A program made the position numbers and the translations under genes. From contig JAZNKF010000016.1 of the NCBI GenBank assembly GCA_045578425.1, forward strand, positions 1 through 45,447: 45,447 nucleotides of DNA. Direction: 5' to 3'. Shown here piece by piece: positions 1 through 9,975 of the stretch (position 1 is its first letter; each line of letters opens with the position of its first letter). The notes under the pieces were generated by a model. The model saw only the letters and a program-made list of their open reading frames with translations, made no database searches and had not been told where the DNA came from. The DNA is from RGIG3009 sp045578425. Lineage in GTDB: Bacteria; Bacillota; Clostridia; Oscillospirales; Acutalibacteraceae.

Positions 1-2550
1 AATATGATTACCGTTTGTTTTATCGAAAACATTGACCCCTTAGGCGTTCATACCGGTGACTCATTCTGTTCGGCGCCCATGCTCACCATCCCCGAACACG
101 TTCAAAAACGCTTGCAAGAAAAATCGTACAAAATTGTGGAATCTGTTCAGGTTATCGGCGGCACGAACGTTCAATGGGCGCACGACCCCAAAACGGACCG
201 CGATATTGTCATTGAAATCAATCCCAGAACCTCGCGTTCTTCGGCGCTTGCCTCCAAAGCGACCGGATTCCCCATTGCCTTGGTATCTGCCATGCTTGCG
301 ACGGGACTCACTTTAAAAGATATTCCTTGCGGCAAATACGGTACGCTTGACAAATATGTACCCGATGGCGATTACGTTGTCATTAAGTTTGCTCGCTGGG
401 CGTTTGAAAAATTCAAAGGCGTAGAAGATAAACTGGGTACACAAATGCGCGCTGTCGGCGAAGTTATGAGCATTGGCAAAACCTACAAAGAAGCGTTTCA
501 AAAAGCCATTCGGAGTTTGGAAACGGGGCGTTTTGGTTTGGGCTATGCCAAAGATTTTAACGCCCTTTCCAAAGAAGAGTTACTCCGTCGTTTGCACACC
601 CCGTCCAGCGAACGGCATTTTATGATGTACGAAGCACTGCGCAAAGGCGCTACGGTGGAAGAAATCCATGCGATCACCAAAGTAAAACATTGGTTCATCG
701 AGCAAATGCAAGAACTGGTGCAAGAAGAAGAAACCCTGCTCACAGCCAAAGGCAACCTGCCTTCGGATGAAGCGCTGTTAAGCGCTAAGAAAAACGGTTT
801 TTCCGATAAATATTTGAGCAAAATTCTCGAAATTCCCGAAGACGCCGTTCGCCACCGCAGAATGGAATTAGGCATTGAAGAAAATTGGGAACCGGTTCAC
901 GTTAGCGGTACACAAGATAAAGCCTATTACTATTCCACCTACAACGGTACGGATAAAAACCCCATTGAAGGGGAAAAACCCAAAGTCATGATTTTGGGTG
1001 GCGGCCCCAACCGCATCGGTCAAGGTATTGAGTTTGATTATTGCTGTGTTCATGCTTCGTTGGCGCTTAAAAAATTGGGGTTTGATACCATCATTGTCAA
1101 CTGTAACCCCGAAACCGTTTCTACCGACTACGATACTTCGGATAAACTGTATTTTGAGCCGCTGACATTAGAAGACGTGCTCAGCATTTATCACAAGGAA
1201 AACCCCGTCGGCGTTATTGCCCAATTTGGTGGTCAAACACCTCTTAATTTGGCTGCCGATTTGGAAAAGAACGGCGTGAAAATTTTGGGAACATCCCCTG
1301 CGGTTATCGATTTGGCCGAAGACCGCGATTTGTTCCGTGCCATGATGGAAAAATTGGAGATTCCCATGCCTGAATCCGGCATGGCGGTCACGGTGGAAGA
1401 AGCGTTGGCGATTGCCGAAAAAATCGGTTATCCCGTGATGGTGCGCCCCTCTTATGTGCTCGGCGGTCGCGGCATGGAAGTGGTGTACGACCCCGAAAAC
1501 CTCAAAAAATATATGGCGGCAGCGGTGGGTGTCACCCCCGACCGCCCCATTCTCATCGACCGCTTTTTAAATCACGCGTTGGAATGTGAAGCCGATGCCA
1601 TCAGCGATGGCGAACACGCGTTTGTACCCGCCGTGATGGAACACATTGAACTCGCGGGTGTTCACTCGGGCGACTCGGCGTGTATTATTCCTTCGCGCCA
1701 TATTTCCGAAGAAAACGTGGCAACCATCAAAGAATATACGCGTAAGATTGCAAGGGAAATGGGTGTAAAAGGTCTTATGAATATGCAATACGCCATTGAA
1801 GACGGCAAAGTGTTTGTGCTGGAAGCCAATCCCCGTGCCTCCCGTACCGTGCCGTTGGTATCCAAGGTGTGTAACATTCGCATGGTGCCGCTTGCTATCG
1901 ACATTGTCACCGCCGAACTCACGGGCAGAGAATCGCCTGTGTCGGCACTCAAAGAACGCAACATTCCGTATTACGGCGTAAAAGAAGCGGTTTTCCCATT
2001 CAATATGTTCCCGGAAGTCGACCCCTTGCTCGGTCCCGAGATGCGTTCCACCGGCGAAGTGTTGGGATTGTCCCATTTTTACGGCGAAGCGTTTATCAAA
2101 GCGCAGGAAGCCACCCAAACGCAGTTGCCGCTTGGCGGTAAAGTGCTGATTTCGGTGGACGACAAGGACAAAGAAGAAGTGTTAGAAGTCGCTCGCGGTC
2201 TGCACGATGCGGGATTTCGGATTTTGGCGACCAAGGGCACCCAAAAAATGCTCACCGATGCGGGTATTCTTTCGGAATTTGTGTATAAACTGGGCGAAGC
2301 CAGACCCGATGTCAACGACATGATCGTAAACGGCGCCGTCGACTTGGTTATCAACACACCTTCAGCCGATGATAACGCTATGGATGATAGTTATTTGCGC
2401 AAAGCGGCTATCAAAAAGAAAGTGCCGTATATCACCACCATTGCCGCCGCCAAAGCAGCGGTAAGCGGTATCAAATCCATGAGCAGACCAGGTTGCGGCG
2501 TCATCAAATCCTTGCAAGAACTCCATGCGGAAATCTGTGATGTGGAATAA
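1..2550 (+). CDS. carB: Carbamoyl-phosphate synthase large subunit, 5'-truncated by window edge
   Basis: CarB makes carbamoyl phosphate from bicarbonate, ATP and ammonia delivered by the small subunit, feeding pyrimidine and arginine synthesis in the cytoplasm. The frame is open from base 1, and the first visible residues (NMITVCFIENIDPLGVHTGD) lie inside the first ATP-grasp domain. About 220 N-terminal residues are therefore outside the window; 849 are seen, against roughly 1,060-1,075 for the family. Visible in order: the end of ATP-grasp 1 (EINPRTSRSSALASKATG), the oligomerisation domain, the second half beginning GGGPNRIGQGIEFDY, ATP-grasp 2 (EANPRASRTVPLVSKV), and the C-terminal MGS-like allosteric domain (ARGLHDAGFRILATKGT). 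The internal ATG at position 4 is not the real start. carA and other pyr genes would be expected upstream. Identification is secure. Confidence 0.97.
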   Translation, partial: NMITVCFIENIDPLGVHTGDSFCSAPMLTIPEHVQKRLQEKSYKIVESVQVIGGTNVQWAHDPKTDRDIVIEINPRTSRSSALASKATGFPIALVSAMLATGLTLKDIPCGKYGTLDKYVPDGDYVVIKFARWAFEKFKGVEDKLGTQMRAVGEVMSIGKTYKEAFQKAIRSLETGRFGLGYAKDFNALSKEELLRRLHTPSSERHFMMYEALRKGATVEEIHAITKVKHWFIEQMQELVQEEETLLTAKGNLPSDEALLSAKKNGFSDKYLSKILEIPEDAVRHRRMELGIEENWEPVHVSGTQDKAYYYSTYNGTDKNPIEGEKPKVMILGGGPNRIGQGIEFDYCCVHASLALKKLGFDTIIVNCNPETVSTDYDTSDKLYFEPLTLEDVLSIYHKENPVGVIAQFGGQTPLNLAADLEKNGVKILGTSPAVIDLAEDRDLFRAMMEKLEIPMPESGMAVTVEEALAIAEKIGYPVMVRPSYVLGGRGMEVVYDPENLKKYMAAAVGVTPDRPILIDRFLNHALECEADAISDGEHAFVPAVMEHIELAGVHSGDSACIIPSRHISEENVATIKEYTRKIAREMGVKGLMNMQYAIEDGKVFVLEANPRASRTVPLVSKVCNIRMVPLAIDIVTAELTGRESPVSALKERNIPYYGVKEAVFPFNMFPEVDPLLGPEMRSTGEVLGLSHFYGEAFIKAQEATQTQLPLGGKVLISVDDKDKEEVLEVARGLHDAGFRILATKGTQKMLTDAGILSEFVYKLGEARPDVNDMIVNGAVDLVINTPSADDNAMDDSYLRKAAIKKKVPYITTIAAAKAAVSGIKSMSRPGCGVIKSLQELHAEICDVE

Positions 2551-2587
2551 AAACGTAAGAATGTTATTGGAACAGGAGATGCATTTA

Positions 2588-4960
2588 ATGAAAAGGTTTT
2601 TATGCACGGTTTTGGCTTTTTTAATGGTATTGGTGATATTCCCGTCAGGCACCGTATCAGCGACGGTACAAAACCGTCGTTTGTATTCGTTTCAAACTGT
2701 TGATGGTGAAACGGTATCTACATATTCCAATAGTTACGACGTCACCGTCAGTATTTTCAGTCAACCGGGTTGCAACAACACCTACAATTTGATTCAATCT
2801 ATTATAGACAACCCAAGCGCACTAAAAAACAGAGTACAAATCCTTTATATCGACGCTGCTAAAAACACAAAGCAAAGAATAACAGAGTTAAAGAACAGTT
2901 TTGGCACGTCTGTTGTTAAATTCTGTTACGACACATCAAACACGGCATACACTGCCCTTTGGGACTATGCAAGGGCTGCCGGATTTGGCAATTCTATTAC
3001 CCTGCCGATTATCGTGTTCACAAGAAGTGACGGAACGGTGTTTAAGACAATACAAGGTGATATGCATCCGGACTATTTTTTTAGTCTTGCCAATGGAGAC
3101 ATATCTCAAGATGTGAATGTCAATTTGAGCATTTCGGGCGACGAGAACTATTCTTATGCCAATGAGGTCTTGAAAAAACTTAACGATTTACGAAAAAGCC
3201 TGAATCTGCCCTTGCTTACTATGGATCAAAACTTGTTGTCTGCAGCTATGCAACGAGCGGCAGAAATAAGTGTGTATTATTCTCATACTCGTCCGAACGG
3301 AACCAGTTGTTTTACGGCTTTGAGTGGTTCGGGAAATTACGCAGAAAACATTGCTATAGGACAAGTAAGCCCTTCAAACGTTATGTACGATTGGACAAAT
3401 TCTTCGGGTCATTATGCCAATATGACAGAAGCTAAATACCAATCTGTTGGTATAGGTTGTTTTACAAGCAGTAACGGATATTTATGCTGGGTTCAAATGT
3501 TTTCCTCATCCGCACCGACGGAAGTAACAAAAACTGGAATACAATCTGTCACTCGTTCCGTGGTGGCGAACGCAGCACATCTTTCTTTGTCGGTTTATGC
3601 CGATAAAAATCCTCACGAACTCAAAAAAGGTGAAGGCACACAACTTAGAATTGAAAACACAAATAAAGGATTTAACCGTGTTGTACAAAAGTTAACGGTT
3701 TCGGATTTCAATTTTAAGACGAACAATAATGTTGTTTCGGTTGATCAAAACGGGTATTGTACGGCAAACGGAACAGGAGATGTAACCGTCACCGTTGAGC
3801 ATAAACAAAGTGAATTCGTAAAAGCCGTTGGTCTATATACCATAGGACATACCTATTCAAATGCTTGTGACAAATCTTGCAACGTTTGCAGTGCTGTCAG
3901 AACCGTTGGAGCACATAATTATACCAACAATGCCGATACAAGCTGTAATTATTGCGGAGCGTATGCGTATCCCGGCGGGAACACTCTTGTTAAGGAAAAC
4001 GGCGTATGGTATCACGTAGTTAACCGAAAAAAGGTTAGCGATACCACTCTCGTTAAATATAGCGGCGTTTGGTACTATGTCGAAAACGGTAGGGTTGACT
4101 TTACCCAAAACGGATTGTTCTATTATGGCGGTAAATGGTATCACCTTGTGAATGGTAAAGTGGTGTTCGATACCACTTTAGTGTTACACGGCGACGGCAA
4201 CTGGTACTATGTCGAAAACGGCGCGGTGGATTTTACGCAAAGCGGTCTGTTCAATTACAGCGGTAAGTGGTGGCATCTGGTAAACGGTAAAGTAATCTTT
4301 GACACCACCTTGGTTTTGCATACCGATAAAAACTGGTATTATGTCGAAGGCGGTGCCGTCGACTTTACGCAAAACGGATTGTTTTACTATGGCGGCAAGT
4401 ACTATCACCTTGTAAAAGGCAAGGTGGTGTTCGATACCACCTTAGTCCTACATACCGATAAAAATTGGTATTATGTCGAAAACGGTGCGGTAGATTTCAC
4501 GCAAAGCGGTTTGTTTTATTACAGTGGTAAATGGTGGCACCTGGTAAAGGGTAAAGTGATATTCGACACCACCTTAGTGTTACACGGTGATGGCAACTGG
4601 TATTACGTGGAAGGCGGCGCTGTCGATTTTACGCAAAGCGGTCTGTTCTACTATAGTGGCAAGTATTATCACTTAGTCGGTGGTAAGGTTGTTTTCGATA
4701 CTACCTTGGTCCTGCACACCGATAAAAACTGGTACTACGTCGAAAAAGGTGCGGTTGATTTCACGCAAAGTGGCTTGTATTATTACAGCGGCAAATGGTG
4801 GCATCTGGTAAAAGGAAAAGTGATATTCGATACCACCTTAGTGCAGCACGGCGACGGAAAATGGTATTACGTCGAAAACGGAGCAGTCGACTTTACACAA
4901 AATGGCAAAGTTCTTTACGTCGGCAAATACTATACCGTCAAAAACGGTGTGGTGGTTTAA
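2588..4960 (+). CDS. Secreted thioredoxin-like/CAP protein with cell-wall-binding-type repeats
   Basis: A 790-residue exported protein. The ATG at 2588 is chosen over upstream in-frame ATGs because AGGAG (2574-2578) lies 9 nt before it and a clean signal peptide follows (MKRFLCTVLAFLMVLVIFPS...VSA). Order of domains: a thioredoxin-like segment at about 40-165 with a single Cys (SQPGC) instead of CxxC; a CAP/SCP domain at about 190-308 with SHTRP, AENIAIG and the GHYANM motif; a Big2-like segment at about 320-418; and a Cys-rich piece with paired CDxxCNxC patterns at about 419-460. From 486 to the end come seven WYY/GKWxHLV repeats of 44 residues (the first 43). The repeats resemble wall- or polysaccharide-binding modules of ruminococci. 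Role inferred: a surface protein, function unknown. It lies 37 bp after carB and ends at a strong terminator. Confidence 0.88.
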   Translation: MKRFLCTVLAFLMVLVIFPSGTVSATVQNRRLYSFQTVDGETVSTYSNSYDVTVSIFSQPGCNNTYNLIQSIIDNPSALKNRVQILYIDAAKNTKQRITELKNSFGTSVVKFCYDTSNTAYTALWDYARAAGFGNSITLPIIVFTRSDGTVFKTIQGDMHPDYFFSLANGDISQDVNVNLSISGDENYSYANEVLKKLNDLRKSLNLPLLTMDQNLLSAAMQRAAEISVYYSHTRPNGTSCFTALSGSGNYAENIAIGQVSPSNVMYDWTNSSGHYANMTEAKYQSVGIGCFTSSNGYLCWVQMFSSSAPTEVTKTGIQSVTRSVVANAAHLSLSVYADKNPHELKKGEGTQLRIENTNKGFNRVVQKLTVSDFNFKTNNNVVSVDQNGYCTANGTGDVTVTVEHKQSEFVKAVGLYTIGHTYSNACDKSCNVCSAVRTVGAHNYTNNADTSCNYCGAYAYPGGNTLVKENGVWYHVVNRKKVSDTTLVKYSGVWYYVENGRVDFTQNGLFYYGGKWYHLVNGKVVFDTTLVLHGDGNWYYVENGAVDFTQSGLFNYSGKWWHLVNGKVIFDTTLVLHTDKNWYYVEGGAVDFTQNGLFYYGGKYYHLVKGKVVFDTTLVLHTDKNWYYVENGAVDFTQSGLFYYSGKWWHLVKGKVIFDTTLVLHGDGNWYYVEGGAVDFTQSGLFYYSGKYYHLVGGKVVFDTTLVLHTDKNWYYVEKGAVDFTQSGLYYYSGKWWHLVKGKVIFDTTLVQHGDGKWYYVENGAVDFTQNGKVLYVGKYYTVKNGVVV
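4043..4957 (+). repeat. Tandem 132-bp coding repeats (44-aa units) forming an alternating 264-bp higher-order array
   Basis: Each unit begins TTLV.H, runs through NWYYVENGAVDFTQSG and ends GKWWHLVNGKVIFD. The first unit is one codon shorter; units then recur every 132 bp, and the last is incomplete. Units alternate between a YHLV...VVFD ending and a WWHLV...VIFD ending, so the true period is about 88 residues. The LHGDGN and LHTDKN variants are mixed along the array, consistent with duplication and gene conversion. Confidence 0.9.
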
Positions 4961-4964
4961 TTTT

Positions 4965-5004
4965 AAGAACAAGAGCAGAGGCGAAAGCCTCTGCTCTTGT
5001 TCTT
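4965..5004 (+). terminator. Rho-independent terminator after the CAP/repeat protein
   Basis: A perfect 18-bp stem (AAGAACAAGAGCAGAGGC) closed by a GAAA tetraloop, starting 4 bp after the stop codon. The T-run after the stem is weak (TTGTTTAC). Confidence 0.85.
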
Positions 5005-5005
5005 G

Positions 5006-5034
5006 TTTACTTATAAAATATTTTGTGATATACT
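5006..5034 (+). promoter_or_regulatory. Sigma-A-type promoter of uvrB (uvrBA)
   Basis: -35 TTTACT (5006-5011), 17-bp spacer, -10 TATACT (5029-5034) with an extended TGA before it. It starts immediately after the preceding terminator stem. No SOS-type LexA box was recognised by eye. Confidence 0.6.
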
Positions 5035-5079
5035 GTATTCGTAAAAAAATGTCTATACTAAAACGAAAGGAGTGAGAAC

Positions 5080-7044
5080 GTGCCGGATAAGTTTATTTTA
5101 CATTCTAAATACAAACCCACGGGCGACCAGCCGCAGGCGATTGCAGCGCTGGTAAACAGTGTACAAAGCGGCAAGCGGGAGCAAACGCTTTTGGGTGTTA
5201 CCGGTTCGGGTAAGACCTTTACCATGGCAAATATTATCGAAAAAGTCAACCGACCGACACTCGTTCTCGCTCACAATAAAACCCTCGCCGCACAGCTGTG
5301 CTCGGAATTTAAAGAATTCTTCCCCGAAAATGCGGTGGAATATTTTGTTTCTTACTACGATTATTATCAGCCTGAAGCGTATATTCCGTCCACGGATACG
5401 TATATTGAAAAAGATTCGGCAATCAACGACGAAATTGACAAACTGCGCCATTCCGCCACCTGTGCGCTTTCGGAACGGCGGGACGTGATTATTGTTGCCA
5501 GTGTTTCGTGTATTTACAGCTTGGGTAATCCGATTGATTACCGCAACATGATTATCTCGTTGCGTCCGGGCATGACCAAAAAGCGGGACGAGCTGTTGGC
5601 AAAATTGGTGGACCTGCAATACGAGCGCAACGACGTCAATTTTGTGCGCAATAAGTTCCGTGTGCGCGGTGACGTGGTGGAAATTTTCCCCGCCTATGCC
5701 AACGACACGGTGATACGCGTGGAGTTTTTTGGGGATGAGATTGACCGCATCAGCGAAATCAACCCCCTAACGGGCGAGTTCAAAGGAGCCTTGGGTCATA
5801 TTGGTATTTATCCTGCTTCGCACTATATTGTTCCACCCGAAAAATTGGAGATTGCGATTGCCGAAATCGAGCGGGAATTGGACGAGCGTTTATTACAGTT
5901 CAAAGCCGAAGACAAGTTGTTGGAAGCGCAACGCTTGTTGCAACGCACACGGTACGATATCGAGATGTTGCGCGAAATCGGCATTTGCAAAGGCATTGAA
6001 AACTATTCCCGTGTGTTATCGGGACGAGCCCCCGGTTCGTCACCGTTTACGTTGTTGGATTATTTCCCCGATGATTACTTGTTATTTGTGGATGAATCGC
6101 ACGTAACCTTGCCGCAAGTGCGCGGCATGTACGGCGGTGATGTTGCCCGCAAAAAAAGTTTGGTGGATTACGGGTTTCGTTTACCCAGCGCATACGACAA
6201 CCGTCCGCTCAATTTTGACGAGTTTTATGAGCGGGTAAACCAAGTCGTGTTTGTCAGCGCCACGCCCGGTGAACTGGAACGGCAAAAGGGCGGAAAACCC
6301 GTGGAGCAGATTATTCGCCCCACCGGCTTACCCGACCCGCAAGTGTTTGTCAAACCCATCGAGGGACAAATCGACGATTTAATTGGAGAAATTCGCGATT
6401 GCGCTTCTCGTGGTGAACGGGTGTTGGTGACAACGCTTACCAAAAAAATGGCAGAAGACTTGACCGCGTATTTTGAAAACGTGGGCATTCGGGTGCGATA
6501 TATGCACCACGATATTGATACCATGGAACGGATGCAAATCATTCGCGATTTGCGTTTGGGCGAATTTGACGTACTGGTGGGTATCAACTTATTACGCGAA
6601 GGCTTGGATATTCCCGAAGTGTCGTTGGTAGCCATTTTGGATGCCGACAAAGAAGGCTTTTTGCGTTCTGAAACGTCGCTTATACAAACTATCGGCCGCG
6701 CGGCGCGTAACGCTAACGGTCGTGTGATTATGTATGCCGACGAAGTGACACCGTCGATGGAACGTGCGCTTAAAGAAACCAATCGCCGTCGTGAAATTCA
6801 GTTGACGTACAATGCAGAACATGGGATTGTGCCGCAAACCATTACCAAAGAAGTGCGTGATGTGTTGCAAATCACGCCGACTGACCGCGCCCGTGACGAA
6901 AACGGCAAAGCACTTTCGGCATTGGAACGTCGCGAACGCATTGAGCAACTGACCAAAGAGATGCGCCATGCCGCCAAGTTGTTAGAATTCGAACACGCCG
7001 CCTGGTTGCGTGACGAAATTGAAAAACTCAAAAAGCAAAAATAG
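5080..7044 (+). CDS. uvrB: Excinuclease ABC subunit B
   Basis: UvrB is the damage-verifying helicase-like subunit of nucleotide excision repair; it loads with UvrA and recruits UvrC. The 654-residue length is normal. Visible: the Walker A GVTGSGKTFTMAN near residue 40, the beta-hairpin segment (YYDYYQPEAYIPSTDTYIEK), the Walker B FVDESHVTLPQ, helicase motif VI (QTIGRAARN), and the C-terminal UVR motif (LLEFEHAAWLRDEIEKL). The start is GTG at 5080, with AAAGGAG (5066-5072) 7 nt upstream. uvrA follows after 12 bp, so the two are almost certainly cotranscribed. Confidence 0.97.
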   Translation: MPDKFILHSKYKPTGDQPQAIAALVNSVQSGKREQTLLGVTGSGKTFTMANIIEKVNRPTLVLAHNKTLAAQLCSEFKEFFPENAVEYFVSYYDYYQPEAYIPSTDTYIEKDSAINDEIDKLRHSATCALSERRDVIIVASVSCIYSLGNPIDYRNMIISLRPGMTKKRDELLAKLVDLQYERNDVNFVRNKFRVRGDVVEIFPAYANDTVIRVEFFGDEIDRISEINPLTGEFKGALGHIGIYPASHYIVPPEKLEIAIAEIERELDERLLQFKAEDKLLEAQRLLQRTRYDIEMLREIGICKGIENYSRVLSGRAPGSSPFTLLDYFPDDYLLFVDESHVTLPQVRGMYGGDVARKKSLVDYGFRLPSAYDNRPLNFDEFYERVNQVVFVSATPGELERQKGGKPVEQIIRPTGLPDPQVFVKPIEGQIDDLIGEIRDCASRGERVLVTTLTKKMAEDLTAYFENVGIRVRYMHHDIDTMERMQIIRDLRLGEFDVLVGINLLREGLDIPEVSLVAILDADKEGFLRSETSLIQTIGRAARNANGRVIMYADEVTPSMERALKETNRRREIQLTYNAEHGIVPQTITKEVRDVLQITPTDRARDENGKALSALERRERIEQLTKEMRHAAKLLEFEHAAWLRDEIEKLKKQK

Positions 7045-7056
7045 CGGAGGAACGTT

Positions 7057-9882
7057 ATGCTGGATAAAATCACCGTCAAAGGTGCCAGAGAACACAATTT
7101 AAAGAATATTACTGTCAGCATCCCGCGGGATAAGCTGGTGGTATTTACGGGACTTTCCGGTTCGGGCAAATCGTCGTTGGCATTCGATACCATTTACGCC
7201 GAGGGACAACGCCGTTACATGGAAAGCTTGTCGTCGTACGCGCGCATGTTTTTGGGACAAATGGAAAAGCCCGAGGTGGATTCCATCGACGGATTGTCGC
7301 CTGCTATTTCCATTGATCAAAAGACCACGTCACAAAATCCGCGTTCTACGGTGGGTACCGTAACGGAAATTTATGACTATTTGCGCTTGTTGTATGCTCG
7401 TATCGGTATTCCGCACTGTCCCAAGTGTGGCCGAGAGATTCGTCAACAAACGGTGGACGAAATTGTCGACCACATTATGGCATTGGAAAACGGCACACGA
7501 ATTCAAGTGCTCGCGCCGCTGGCACGTGGTAAAAAAGGCGAGTTCCAAAAAGAATTGGATGCCGCGCGAAAATCAGGATACGTGCGTGTACGCGTTGATG
7601 GCATCATTTACGATTTATCGGAAACCATTACACTTGAAAAGAACAAAAAACACACCGTCGAAGTGGTGGTAGACCGCTTGGTGGTGGGTGACGATATTCG
7701 CTCACGCTTGGCGGATTCGGTGGAAACCGCCACCCAACTTTCGGGGGGGTTACTGTGTGTGAACATCCCCGACGGGGAAGATTTGTTGTTTTCGCAAAAT
7801 TACGCGTGCCCCGAGCACGGGTTTAGTATGGAAGAACTAAAACCCCGTATGTTTTCTTTTAACAATCCGTTTGGCGCGTGCCCCAAATGCACGGGTATCG
7901 GCATTTTTATGTCAATTGACCCGCAGTTGGTGGTGGGGGATGCCTCGCTTTCTATCCGTGAGGGCGCCATTCGTGCCAGCGGGTGGAGTTATTTGGACGG
8001 TGGCACCATTGCGCAGATGTATTATGACGGCTTAGCGGCGCACTACGGATTTTCGTTGGACACACCGTGGGAACAACTGCCGAAAAACGTGCAAGACTTG
8101 TTGCTGTATGGCAACAACGGCGAAAAAATTCGCATGACACGCAAAATGGAATATGGTTCGGGCGAATATTTTACGGCATTTGAAGGAATTGCCAATAACC
8201 TAGACCGCCGCTACCGCGAAACAAGCAGCGATTGGATGCGCACCGAATTAGAATCATATATGAGCAAAATCCCGTGTCCCGATTGCCATGGCAAACGATT
8301 AAAGCCCGAAAGTCTGGCGGTCACGGTGGGTGGCGTTAATATTGCGGATTTGTGTGATAAATCCGTTACCGAGTTACTGGAATTTGTAGAAGAGTTGCAA
8401 GAAAAACTCACCGAGCGCGAACATCAAATTGCCGACCGTGTACTAAAAGAAATTCGTGAGCGATTAGGTTTCTTAAACAGTGTTGGTCTGGAATATTTAA
8501 CCCTTTCGCGTTCAGCAGGAACGCTTTCGGGTGGTGAAAGTCAACGCATTCGCTTGGCAACGCAAATCGGCTCGTCGCTAATGGGTGTTTTGTATATTTT
8601 GGATGAGCCGAGTATCGGTTTGCACCAACGCGACAATCAAAAATTGTTGGACACGTTGTGCCGACTGCGCGATTTGGGGAACACCCTCATTGTGGTGGAA
8701 CACGACGAGGATACCATGCGCGCTGCTGACTGGATTGTAGATATCGGACCGGGTGCGGGTGTGCACGGCGGCGAAGTGGTGTGCTCCGGTACAGTGGACG
8801 AAGTGTGCCGTTGCAAAGATTCGATTACGGGGCAGTATCTCAGCGGCAAACGCATCATACCCGTCCCCGAAAAACGCCGCGAAGGCAATGGAAAATGGTT
8901 GAAAGTTGTCGGCGCGGCAGCGAACAACCTTAAAAACATTGACGTATCGTTCAAACTGGGCGCATTCAACTGCGTAACAGGTGTTTCTGGTTCGGGAAAA
9001 TCATCGCTTGTCAACGAAATCTTATACAAGAAATTGGCAAAAACGCTCAACCGCGCTCATACGCGTGCCGGCGCACACAAGCAAATTCTTGGCATGGAGG
9101 AACTGGACAAGGTTATCGATATTGACCAAGCTCCCATCGGGAGAACGCCGCGCTCCAATCCTGCCACTTACACAGGTGTGTTTAACGATATCCGCGAATT
9201 GTTCGCTTCTACCACCGATGCTAAAATGCACGGATATTCCGCGGGTCGATTTTCGTTCAACGTCAAAGGCGGTCGGTGCGAAGCGTGCCAAGGCGACGGT
9301 ATTTTAAAAATTGAAATGCACTTTTTACCCGATATTTACGTGCCGTGCGAGGTGTGTAAAGGGCAACGCTACAACCGTGAAACGTTGGAAGTACGGTACA
9401 AAGGTAAAAACATTTACGATGTGCTGGAAATGACGGTGGAGGAAGCGTATAACTTTTTTGAAAGTGTACCCAAAATTGCCCGTCGGCTGAAAACGTTAAT
9501 CGAAGTTGGACTGGGTTATGTTAAATTGGGGCAACCCGCCACCACACTGTCGGGCGGTGAGGCACAGCGAGTGAAGTTGGCAACCGAGCTTTCCAAGCGT
9601 TCTACGGGAAAAACCGTGTATATTTTGGATGAACCGACAACCGGTTTGCATACCGCTGACGTGGCACAATTAATTACCGTGTTACAGCGGTTGGTCGATG
9701 GTGGTAACACCGTCATTGTGATTGAGCACAATTTGGACGTGATAAAAAGTGCTGATTACGTGTTGGATTTAGGTCCCGAAGGCGGCAACCGCGGCGGCGC
9801 ACTGGTCGCGGCGGGAACTCCCGAAGAAATTGCCGCAGTACCCGCGTCGTACACGGGACAATATCTGAAAAAACTATTGTAA
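7057..9882 (+). CDS. uvrA: Excinuclease ABC subunit A
   Basis: UvrA is the dimeric ABC-type ATPase that scans DNA for lesions and hands it to UvrB. At 941 residues it is typical. Visible: two Walker A sites (GLSGSGKSSLAF and GVSGSGKSSLVN), two ABC signatures (LSGGESQRIRLA and LSGGEAQRVKLA), two Walker B sites (LYILDEPSIGL and VYILDEPTTGL), and zinc modules with CPKCGREI, CPEHG...CPKCTG and CEACQGDG...CEVCKG. The ATG at 7057 has GCGGAGGAA just before it. Same operon as uvrB. Confidence 0.97.
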   Translation: MLDKITVKGAREHNLKNITVSIPRDKLVVFTGLSGSGKSSLAFDTIYAEGQRRYMESLSSYARMFLGQMEKPEVDSIDGLSPAISIDQKTTSQNPRSTVGTVTEIYDYLRLLYARIGIPHCPKCGREIRQQTVDEIVDHIMALENGTRIQVLAPLARGKKGEFQKELDAARKSGYVRVRVDGIIYDLSETITLEKNKKHTVEVVVDRLVVGDDIRSRLADSVETATQLSGGLLCVNIPDGEDLLFSQNYACPEHGFSMEELKPRMFSFNNPFGACPKCTGIGIFMSIDPQLVVGDASLSIREGAIRASGWSYLDGGTIAQMYYDGLAAHYGFSLDTPWEQLPKNVQDLLLYGNNGEKIRMTRKMEYGSGEYFTAFEGIANNLDRRYRETSSDWMRTELESYMSKIPCPDCHGKRLKPESLAVTVGGVNIADLCDKSVTELLEFVEELQEKLTEREHQIADRVLKEIRERLGFLNSVGLEYLTLSRSAGTLSGGESQRIRLATQIGSSLMGVLYILDEPSIGLHQRDNQKLLDTLCRLRDLGNTLIVVEHDEDTMRAADWIVDIGPGAGVHGGEVVCSGTVDEVCRCKDSITGQYLSGKRIIPVPEKRREGNGKWLKVVGAAANNLKNIDVSFKLGAFNCVTGVSGSGKSSLVNEILYKKLAKTLNRAHTRAGAHKQILGMEELDKVIDIDQAPIGRTPRSNPATYTGVFNDIRELFASTTDAKMHGYSAGRFSFNVKGGRCEACQGDGILKIEMHFLPDIYVPCEVCKGQRYNRETLEVRYKGKNIYDVLEMTVEEAYNFFESVPKIARRLKTLIEVGLGYVKLGQPATTLSGGEAQRVKLATELSKRSTGKTVYILDEPTTGLHTADVAQLITVLQRLVDGGNTVIVIEHNLDVIKSADYVLDLGPEGGNRGGALVAAGTPEEIAAVPASYTGQYLKKLL

Positions 9883-9908
9883 AACAAAAAAGTTTGCACG
9901 GATAAGAC

Positions 9909-9937
9909 TTGTAGCAGTGCAGCACGTGTGATATAAT
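9909..9937 (+). promoter_or_regulatory. Promoter of typA
   Basis: A perfect -10 TATAAT (9932-9937) with extended TGA, and a weak -35 TTGTAG (9909-9914) at 17 bp. It lies in the 93-bp gap between uvrA and typA. Confidence 0.6.
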
Positions 9938-9975
9938 AGGAAAGTTAGAATTTTAAAAAGACAGGAAGATTGAAT

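Noticed and set aside
1567..2118. A 183-codon minus-strand frame within carB
   Set aside because: Shadow frame; the plus-strand product is conserved across this interval.
4043..4957. Regular 132-bp repeats considered as a CRISPR or intergenic satellite array
   Set aside because: They are inside one long reading frame with conserved aromatic motifs.
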